DNA of 17,115 nucleotides from Novosphingobium sp. (GTDB lineage: Bacteria > Pseudomonadota > Alphaproteobacteria > Sphingomonadales > Sphingomonadaceae): positions 1 to 17,115 of the forward strand of contig JAQVEQ010000039.1 of NCBI GenBank assembly GCA_028697875.1, written 5' to 3'. A program made the position numbers and the translations under genes. Position 1 is the first letter of the stretch, and each line of letters begins with the position of its first letter. Positions 12,322-17,115 of this stretch are shown here, piece by piece. The notes beneath the pieces were generated by a model that saw only the letters and a program-made list of their open reading frames with translations, was not told the DNA's origin and did not search any database.

Positions 12322-14463
12322 ATGGCCAAAGCGCCTCAGAAACTCGTCCTTAGCGGCTCGCGCGACATTCCGTTCGACCGCCTGCATCTGTCCCAGTCCA
12401 ATGTCCGCCGGGTGAAGGCCGGCCTATCGATCGGCGAGCTGGCGGAGAATATCGTCCGCCGCACGCTGCTCCAGAGCCTCAACGTGAGGCCGATCCTCGA
12501 TGCGGAAGGCCAGGAGACCGGCCAGTTCGAGGTGCCGGCCGGTGGCCGGCGGTTCCGGGCGCTTGAGCTGCTGGTGAAGCAGAAGCGGCTCGCGAAAGAC
12601 GCACCCATTCCCTGCGTCGTCAAGGCGGCCAACGATGTCGTCTCGGCCGAAGAAGACAGCTATGCGGAAAACACCTTCCGCGAGCAGCTTCACCCGCTCG
12701 ACCAGTTCCGCGCCATGCGGGCGATGGTGGACAAGGGCCAGGATATCGAATCGATCGCCGCCCACTTCCTCGTGACGCCGGCCGTCGTGAGCCAGCGGCT
12801 GAAGCTCGCCAAGGTCTCGCCCAGGCTGCACGAGATCTATGCCGAGGACGGCATGACGCTGGAGCAACTCATGGCCTTCTCGGTCTCCGACGACCATGAG
12901 CGTCAGGAACAGGTCTGGGAACTGCTTGCCCAAAGCTACAACCGGTCGGGCGCCTATATCCGGCAGAAGCTGACCGAGAACAGCGTGCGCGTCGCGGACA
13001 AACGGGTGCGGTTCGTTGGGGTTGAGGCCTATGTCGATGAGGGCGGCGGCGTGATGCGCGACCTGTTCGAGGATGACGATGGCGGCTGGCTGACCGATCC
13101 CGCATTGCTTGATCGGCTCGTCACTGAGAAACTCCAGGCCGAAGGCGAGAAGATCGGCGCCGAGGGCTGGAAGTGGGTCGCGACCGCCGTCGACCTGCCC
13201 TGGGGTGTCACCAACGGCCTGCGCGAGATCGACGGCGTGCCAGTCCCGCGGACCCCCGAAGAGGAGGCGCGGCTCGCGGAGCTGGAAGCCGAAGCCGAAA
13301 AGATCGAAGCGGAGTGGTCCGACGATCCGAATGTGCCGGACGAGGTGCATGAGCGCATTGCCGCTATCGACACCGAGATCGGCGCCTTGGTCGAGCGCCC
13401 GATGACCTTCGACCCGCAAGAGATGGCGCGGGCCGGCGTGTTCTTTTCGATCGAGGTCGATGGATCGCTCTCAATCGAGCGCGGCTATGTCCGTCCTGAG
13501 GATGAGCCGGTCATCGAGAGCGAAGACGGAGAAGCCGATGCCGTTTGCGGCGTCGACGGCGCCTCTGCCGAAGAGGACAGCGATACGCTGGCTGGCACGG
13601 CCGAGACCAATGTCGTGCCGATCGGCGCTGCATCGGGCGGGGATGATGAGGAGGATGGTGAAATCCTCAAACCCCTTCCCGATCGCCTCGTCGCTGAACT
13701 TACCGCCTGGCGCACGCTTGCCCTGCAGGACGCCTTCGCGCAGAGCCCCTCCACGGCCTTCGCGGCGGTGCTGCACACTTTCGTGCTCAGCACCTTCTAC
13801 ACCTACAGCCGCGAATCCTGCCTGGAACTGTCGCTCAGCAAGGTGTCGTTCGGTTTCGCGCCGTCGGGCTTGCGCGACAGCGCGCCGGCCAAGGCGATTG
13901 CTGAGCGTCAAAAGCGCTGGGCCGACCAGCTGCCGGACAGCGACAAGGAGCTGTGGGACGCGCTGCTTCAGTTCGACGGAGCCGAGCAGGCCGCCCTGTT
14001 CGCGCACTGCGCCTCGCAGGCACTGAACGCGCAGCACGAGGTGGTGCCGAAGTATGACAATGGCCGCATCTCGAAGCACAGCGTCGAGCGGCGCATCGCG
14101 CACAGCCATGTCCTCGCGCGGGCGGTCGGGCTCGATCTGGTCGGCGCGGGCTGGCGCCCGACCGTGGAGGGCTATTTCCGCAGCGTCACCAAGCCGCGCA
14201 TCCTTGCCGACGTCGCCGAGGCCAAGGGGCCGAAGTTCGCCGAAATGATCGACCATCTCAAGAAGGGCGACATGGCGAACGAGGCCGAGCGGCTGCTGGA
14301 GGACGCAGGTTGGCTTCCCGAGCCGATGCGGACGCCCGAACTGCTCGATGCGCGTGCCGACGATCCGGCAGCGGAGATAGAAGCCGCCCAAATGCCGGCC
14401 TTTCTCGATGACGATGCGCAGCCGGTCGATGACGATGGTGAAGGCATCGCGGCAGCGGCCTGA
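12322..14463 (+). CDS. Large ParB/RepB/Spo0J-family protein
   Basis: The 713-residue product has a ParB N-terminal domain: LHLSQSNVRR, then GGRRFRA (74-80, the GxxRxRA CTP-binding box), then ENTFREQLHPLDQF (116-129, second nucleotide motif), then a helix-turn-helix (about 140-164, DIESIAAHFLVTPAVVSQRL). This is far longer than chromosomal ParB (about 300): residues 311-355 look coiled coil, 395-450 are acidic and low-complexity, and 455-690 form an extra domain I cannot name. No ParA ATPase is adjacent. Large ParB proteins without ParA are common on alphaproteobacterial plasmids and ICEs; they may act in DNA protection, regulation or partition. ATG 12322 follows GGAGAAG and the structured leader. 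An acidic C-terminal tail (DDDAQPVDDDGEG) closes the protein. Confidence 0.88.
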   Translation: MAKAPQKLVLSGSRDIPFDRLHLSQSNVRRVKAGLSIGELAENIVRRTLLQSLNVRPILDAEGQETGQFEVPAGGRRFRALELLVKQKRLAKDAPIPCVVKAANDVVSAEEDSYAENTFREQLHPLDQFRAMRAMVDKGQDIESIAAHFLVTPAVVSQRLKLAKVSPRLHEIYAEDGMTLEQLMAFSVSDDHERQEQVWELLAQSYNRSGAYIRQKLTENSVRVADKRVRFVGVEAYVDEGGGVMRDLFEDDDGGWLTDPALLDRLVTEKLQAEGEKIGAEGWKWVATAVDLPWGVTNGLREIDGVPVPRTPEEEARLAELEAEAEKIEAEWSDDPNVPDEVHERIAAIDTEIGALVERPMTFDPQEMARAGVFFSIEVDGSLSIERGYVRPEDEPVIESEDGEADAVCGVDGASAEEDSDTLAGTAETNVVPIGAASGGDDEEDGEILKPLPDRLVAELTAWRTLALQDAFAQSPSTAFAAVLHTFVLSTFYTYSRESCLELSLSKVSFGFAPSGLRDSAPAKAIAERQKRWADQLPDSDKELWDALLQFDGAEQAALFAHCASQALNAQHEVVPKYDNGRISKHSVERRIAHSHVLARAVGLDLVGAGWRPTVEGYFRSVTKPRILADVAEAKGPKFAEMIDHLKKGDMANEAERLLEDAGWLPEPMRTPELLDARADDPAAEIEAAQMPAFLDDDAQPVDDDGEGIAAAA

Positions 14464-14516
14464 TACCTGGGCGGGGCGGCTTCGGCGGTCCCGTCCATCC
14501 TCTCTTCCATCATTCG

Positions 14517-14557
14517 AGCCCGGCGCATTTCGCGTCGGGCTTTCGCATTTTCAGGAG
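14517..14557 (+). promoter_or_regulatory. Hairpin, T-rich stretch and SD module (copy D)
   Basis: AGCCCGGCGC (14517-14526) and GCGTCGGGCT (14532-14541) form a 10-bp stem with one G-T pair and a 5-nt loop, followed by TTCGCATTTTC (14542-14552) and AGGAG (14553-14557). It looks like a weak intrinsic terminator after parB that runs straight into the next ribosome-binding site. Confidence 0.6.
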
Positions 14558-14562
14558 CCCTA

Positions 14563-14760
14563 ATGATGCGAACTTCTCAGATCGACACCGCAACGCCGGA
14601 TGAACTGGCGCCCGTGTTGCTGCTCGCGCTCCAGCGGCTTGGGCAGCTTGGCCGCCCCGGCGCCATCGCCCTCGCGCGGCAGCTCAAGGACGACGACGCA
14701 GATTTCGACGAGGCGGCCGAATGGATCGCCGACATCGCCTCTGGTGGCCTTAGGGAATGA
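14563..14760 (+). CDS. Small hypothetical protein
   Basis: A 65-residue helical, acidic protein that I do not recognise. It has ATPDELAPVLLLALQRLGQLGRPGAIALARQLKDDDADF and no signal, membrane segment or metal motif. AGGAG (14553-14557) precedes a double start ATGATG (14563-14568); the second ATG has the better 8-nt spacing, so the protein may be one residue shorter. The gene is bracketed by two near-identical hairpin modules (14517-14557 and 14801-14837). Coding quality of codon third positions is good. Role unknown; part of the small-gene cluster between parB and the methyltransferase-helicase. Confidence 0.65.
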   Translation: MMRTSQIDTATPDELAPVLLLALQRLGQLGRPGAIALARQLKDDDADFDEAAEWIADIASGGLRE

Positions 14761-14800
14761 CCCGGCACCGCCATTCGCCCTGTTTTTGTCAATTCCCAGA

Positions 14801-14837
14801 AGCCCGGCCCCTGCGCCGGGCTTTTGCCTTTCAGGAG
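14801..14837 (+). promoter_or_regulatory. Hairpin, T-rich stretch and SD module (copy E)
   Basis: AGCCCGGC (14801-14808) and GCCGGGCT (14815-14822) form a perfect 8-bp stem with a 6-nt loop, followed by TTTGCCTTTC and AGGAG (14833-14837). It is a near duplicate of copy D and resembles a rho-independent terminator placed directly before a Shine-Dalgarno. Confidence 0.65.
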
Positions 14838-14844
14838 ATCCGCA

Positions 14845-15312
14845 ATGACCGACGCAACCCAGCCCGCCATCGACATGGCGGCAATCATGCAACGCTTCTC
14901 GCAATGGGAAGCCGACGACGCAAAGCTCGTTCCCGAAAACAAGGCACGACTGTTCGCCTGCCTCGCTTCGGCGGGCATCACGCTCGTAACCGTCACCTTC
15001 GACGGCTATGGCGATAGTGGTCAGATCGAGGATGTCGCCGCATTCATTGGCGATCAGCCGGCCGAACTGCCCGGCAGCACCGTTGAAGTGAAGAGGCTGG
15101 ACCATGGCGCCGACCAGCCTGTGGCCAACCATCTCTCGCCAAGCGAAGCCATCGAGGATCTTGCCTACGATTTGCTGCGTCAGACGCATTGCGGGTGGGA
15201 GAACAATGACGGCGCTTATGGCGAGTTCACGTTCGACGTGACCGCCGGAACGATCACGCTCGACTATAATGAGCGGTTCACCTCGTCCGAAAACTACGCG
15301 CATGACTGGTGA
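14845..15312 (+). CDS. DUF6878-like hypothetical protein
   Basis: This 155-residue protein has the C-terminal sequence THCGWENNDGAYGEFTFDV followed by ITLDYNERFTSSENY, which I recall as the DUF6878 signature on sphingomonad and other alphaproteobacterial plasmids; no search was run. A middle segment GITLVTVTFDGYGDSGQIEDV suggests an alpha-beta domain, and residues 100-120 form an amphipathic helix before the signature. Function is unknown. The ATG at 14845 has AGGAG 7 nt upstream; an upstream extension of the frame would run into the hairpin. The stop is 10 bp before the DUF6915-like start, so the two are probably co-transcribed. Confidence 0.75.
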   Translation: MTDATQPAIDMAAIMQRFSQWEADDAKLVPENKARLFACLASAGITLVTVTFDGYGDSGQIEDVAAFIGDQPAELPGSTVEVKRLDHGADQPVANHLSPSEAIEDLAYDLLRQTHCGWENNDGAYGEFTFDVTAGTITLDYNERFTSSENYAHDW

Positions 15313-15322
15313 GGAGGCGGAG

Positions 15323-15688
15323 ATGGGACATTGCTATCATCATGCGCTTTCCTCTGTCCGCAAATGGGGCGGCGAGCCGGAAGACTATCTGGCGCTCCAC
15401 CAGTGGTTCGACGAATCCAAAGCGATCACCGCGGATTTCCGCCATCGCGCGCTGCGCCATCACGCCGAAGGCATCTTCATGCTCGAGCGCTTCTTCGGTG
15501 CGACGATCACCGTCTCGACAGGGCGCGTCGTGCCGGTCCGTCTCATTGGCGAGCAGCATGTTCGCGAGGATCTGGGGTTCATCCCGAGCTTTGCCGACTG
15601 GGTGCGCTGCATCCGGCCCGAACCCTGGATGGGCCGCGCGCAACCGATCCATCGCGACGTCGATCCCTTCGAGGCCATCGCTGCCTGA
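15323..15688 (+). CDS. DUF6915-like hypothetical protein
   Basis: The 121-residue protein begins MGHCYHHALSSVRKWGG and continues DYLALHQWFDESKAITADFRHRALRHHAEGIF, a histidine-rich conserved start that I recall from DUF6915. The several histidines (residues 3, 6, 7, 24 and the RHRALRHH cluster) could bind metal, but no known catalytic motif is visible. It ends with an IRPEPWMGR segment. ATG 15323 is preferred over 15302 because AGGAGG lies 5-6 nt before it and the conserved start begins there; the earlier ATG would overlap the previous gene. It lies 10 bp after the DUF6878-like gene, fitting one operon. Confidence 0.75.
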   Translation: MGHCYHHALSSVRKWGGEPEDYLALHQWFDESKAITADFRHRALRHHAEGIFMLERFFGATITVSTGRVVPVRLIGEQHVREDLGFIPSFADWVRCIRPEPWMGRAQPIHRDVDPFEAIAA

Positions 15689-15720
15689 CAAGCGGCACCT
15701 TCGCATTTTCGATCAAACCA

Positions 15721-15762
15721 TTGCCCTCGGCGCCCATCGCCGGGGCAAATCATATCAAGGAG
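15721..15762 (+). promoter_or_regulatory. Hairpin and SD module (copy F)
   Basis: TTGCCC (15721-15726), a bulged T, CGGCG (15728-15732), loop CCCAT, CGCCG and GGGCAA (15738-15748) form an 11-bp stem with one bulge. AAGGAG (15757-15762) follows 8 nt later. Just upstream, a weaker stem GCTGC/GCGGC (15680-15696) is followed by TTCGCATTTTC (15700-15710), the same 11-mer found in copy D. Confidence 0.5.
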
Positions 15763-15766
15763 CCAG

Positions 15767-16288
15767 ATGATGGCTGACTATTACACTCCGACCGTGGTCG
15801 AACCATTTATTCCGTTCAGCGCCATGCTGCCGATTGAACGCCTGTTCCTCGCACAGGTATTCGACGAGGAAATCGCTGACGAGACTGCCTATTACTACAG
15901 CGAGGACGGTGCCAACGACCTTATCTTCCTGCCCGCTGGCGACGTCCGGGCTGCCCTTGATGCCGCCAAGCCGGACACCAGCCGTCTTGCGCAAAAGCTG
16001 CTCGACGAGCAGCCCGACGCGATTCTGGGCGAGGATGACATCGAACTCGACATGTGCGGCGATCTCTGGGCCGACGTGTTGCAGGACATCGTGCGCCGCT
16101 CGCCAGACCTCGACCATCTGACCGTGACCATGGCCTTCACTTGTTCGAAGATGCGGGTCGATGGCTTCGGCGGGCTCGCCATGCTGATCACCGCCGAGAC
16201 CATCCGTTCGGAATCGACCAACACGCTGTTCCACCGCTTCTACAAGGAAGCTCAGGCCAACGGGGAGATCGGTCGTGGTAATCCCTGA
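15767..16288 (+). CDS. Hypothetical protein of the plasmid/ICE small-gene cluster
   Basis: A 173-residue acidic protein that I cannot assign. Features are a hydrophobic/aromatic N-terminus (YYTPTVVEPFIPFSAMLPIE), YYYSEDGANDLIFLPAGDV, a mixed-charge middle, and a C-terminal MAFTCSKMRVDGFGGLAMLIT. There is no signal peptide or clear membrane span. AAGGAG (15757-15762) precedes a double start ATGATG (15767-15772), like the 65-residue protein; either start is possible. Its last 14 bases overlap the DUF6117-like gene, so the pair is translationally coupled. It lies in the same run of small genes as the DUF6878- and DUF6915-like proteins. Confidence 0.75.
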   Translation: MMADYYTPTVVEPFIPFSAMLPIERLFLAQVFDEEIADETAYYYSEDGANDLIFLPAGDVRAALDAAKPDTSRLAQKLLDEQPDAILGEDDIELDMCGDLWADVLQDIVRRSPDLDHLTVTMAFTCSKMRVDGFGGLAMLITAETIRSESTNTLFHRFYKEAQANGEIGRGNP

Positions 16289-16490
16289 TTATGCCCGCGC
16301 CAATTTCGAGACGCTGGTGAAGGCTGCCAAGGCGGGCGATCTAGCGCTGATGGAATGCACTGAGGTGGAAAGCGGCGAGACTCGCTACGTAATCTGCGCC
16401 GTTGGACGCGATAACGGCGACTATGTGATGACGCCATTCGGTCATCTCGCCCCCGGCAACCCCTACGAAGCCTATTTCCCGCCCGCCTGA
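16275..16490 (+). CDS. DUF6117-like small protein
   Basis: The 71-residue protein reads IPDYARANFETLVKAAKAGDLALMECTE, then TRYVICAVGRDNGDYVMTPFGHLAPGNPYEAY, which I recall as DUF6117, a small family on alphaproteobacterial plasmids and ICEs. The fold looks like an N-terminal helix followed by a small beta sheet. Function is unknown. The start is GTG at 16275, with GGGGAG (16262-16267) 7 nt upstream, and it overlaps the end of the previous gene by 14 bp in another frame. The 169-bp gap after it belongs to the leader of the methyltransferase-helicase gene. Confidence 0.78.
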   Translation: MVIPDYARANFETLVKAAKAGDLALMECTEVESGETRYVICAVGRDNGDYVMTPFGHLAPGNPYEAYFPPA

Positions 16491-16659
16491 GCGCACCGCG
16501 GAGCCGCGGATCGTGTCGCGATCTGGCTGCGGGAGCAATCACTCGCACCGGCGACGTGAGAGGAAGAGTTCTCACCGGTAGGGGGAACCCGGCCGGGCCT
16601 TAAAAGGGAGAGCATCCGGCGGGCTTCACCTGTTCCCGCTCTCCCGGAGACCTTCACCC
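16491..16659 (+). promoter_or_regulatory. Structured 5' leader of the methyltransferase-helicase gene (leader copy C)
   Basis: CCGCGG-AG-CCGCGG (16496-16509) comes first and may be a terminator remnant. GTGAGA/TCTCAC (16556-16561, 16570-16575) closes a loop carrying the purine box AGAGGAAGAG (16559-16568, partly in the stem). The main hairpin is GGGAGAGC (16606-16613) with GCTCTCCC (16638-16645), extended inside by GGG/CCC (16621-16623, 16635-16637). GGAGA (16646-16650) starts at the very foot of the stem, 9 nt before the ATG. The layout matches the ardC and parB leaders although the stem sequence differs. Confidence 0.6.
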
Positions 16660-17115
16660 ATGACCCATATCCTGACCGACGCGGCGCTTCGCGCCGCGCC
16701 CCTTGCGTCTGCGTCCGGCTTCGGCGCGCGGGCCAGTGCCCTGCACACCGCCGCGCGCAGCCTCCTGTCGGCGCTCGAGGCGGGCCGCGCCATCGATGCG
16801 GCGCAGCTCCGTTCGGCCATGACCGACGCCTTTGGCGCGAGCGATTCCAACGGCGCCTGGGACTGGAAAAGCGCCTACGACGCCTGCGAGGCTGCCGAAA
16901 TCCTGTTCCTGCGCCGTTATGGACAAGCAATTGTCGGCCGCGCGGCGCCAAGCGCGCTGGTACTGATCGAGCGCATCGCCGCCTTGATGCCCACGCACAC
17001 CCGTCGCTCCGAGACTTCGCAGGCCCTGCAACAATTCTCGACACCGCCTGGGCTTGCCTTCGTCGCCAGCGTGGCGGCTTCGATCAGCCCCGGCGATCAT
17101 GTGCTGGAGCCGTCC
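16660..17115 (+). CDS. Methyltransferase/strawberry-notch-type helicase, N-terminal fragment (cut by window end)
   Basis: The frame opens at ATG 16660 (GGAGA 9 nt upstream) and runs 152 codons without a stop to the end of the window. The last part, LMPTHTRRSETSQALQQFST followed by PPGLAFVASVAASISPGDHVLEPS, is the start of a class I SAM-dependent methyltransferase domain; VLEPS is where motif I (usually EPSAGTG) begins and is cut off. I recall this N-terminus from very large alphaproteobacterial ICE/plasmid proteins that fuse a methyltransferase to a strawberry-notch-type DEAD/DEAH helicase. The first 100 residues are an alanine-rich helical region (TAARSLLSALEAGRAIDAAQL). The downstream helicase part is inferred, not seen. 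Such proteins may modify or process incoming element DNA. Confidence 0.8.
   Translation, partial: MTHILTDAALRAAPLASASGFGARASALHTAARSLLSALEAGRAIDAAQLRSAMTDAFGASDSNGAWDWKSAYDACEAAEILFLRRYGQAIVGRAAPSALVLIERIAALMPTHTRRSETSQALQQFSTPPGLAFVASVAASISPGDHVLEPS

Larger units (their letters stand above)
9352..17115. mobile_element. Integrative/conjugative or plasmid-like element, left part, at tRNA-Gly
   Basis: Gene content switches abruptly after the tRNA from housekeeping genes to ardC, DUF2958, a toxin-antitoxin pair, a large ParB without ParA, several small genes of domain families I associate with alphaproteobacterial plasmids, and a methyltransferase-helicase of strawberry-notch type. The tRNA 3' end is a classic attachment site for tyrosine-recombinase elements. 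No integrase, relaxase, replication initiator or transfer gene is visible and no second copy of the tRNA end was found, so the right boundary and the mode of mobility are outside the window. The left boundary at about 9352 is inferred, not shown. Confidence 0.7.

Noticed and set aside
12143..12415. 90-codon plus-strand frame overlapping the parB leader and start
   Set aside because: It runs through the conserved leader and into parB in another frame, has no Shine-Dalgarno and un-protein-like composition; the leader structure explains this region better.
13471..14391. Long minus-strand frame opposite the parB 3' half
   Set aside because: Shadow of a single uninterrupted ParB-family frame; no start signal or domain.

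Overview
The window reads as a chromosomal stretch of a high-GC alphaproteobacterium, most likely a sphingomonad (Sphingomonadales, in the Erythrobacter/Novosphingobium/Sphingopyxis range). This is judged from protein flavour and gene content; no database search was run. The only RNA gene seen is one tRNA-Gly(GCC), and it divides the window into two unlike halves.

Left half (1-9351) is core chromosome. It starts inside tldD (C-terminal two thirds of a zinc protease), then a small exported two-cysteine protein. On the minus strand follow guaA (GMP synthetase) and a short-chain dehydrogenase. On the plus strand runs a tightly packed string: a YhhQ/VUT-type queuosine-precursor transporter, argB, a YggT membrane protein, folD and a MarC-family membrane protein. 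Several joints are 4-nt ATGA overlaps or 1-nt gaps, so translational coupling is likely. Converging on it from the minus strand is a two-gene proteostasis operon: a thioredoxin-TPR protein (YbbN/CnoX type, intact WCGPC) overlapping by one base a LON-domain-only protein. The tRNA-Gly gene comes next.

Right half (9352-17115) is accessory DNA typical of sphingomonad plasmids and integrative conjugative elements, apparently inserted at the tRNA-Gly 3' end. It carries ardC (antirestriction, ssDNA-binding plus zincin), a DUF2958 protein, a minus-strand ParD/ParE-type toxin-antitoxin pair, two small hypotheticals, a very large ParB-family protein without a ParA partner, and five small genes (three resembling DUF6878, DUF6915 and DUF6117). 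It ends in the N-terminus of a methyltransferase/strawberry-notch-type helicase cut by the window edge. No integrase, relaxase, replication or transfer gene is visible, so the element continues beyond the right edge.

The most unusual feature is non-coding. The three large element genes (ardC, parB, the methyltransferase-helicase) are preceded by leaders of one design: a purine box AGAGGRAGAG, a stem-loop, then a GGAGA Shine-Dalgarno touching the foot of the stem. The ardC and parB leaders are recognisably homologous, keep the same 61-nt box-to-SD spacing, and show a compensatory base-pair change in the inner stem. A second type, a GC hairpin followed by a short T-rich stretch and AGGAG, precedes two of the small genes in near-duplicate form, with a looser relative before a third. 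Together they suggest shared post-transcriptional control, or single-strand-active control elements, of an anti-defence/maintenance module.
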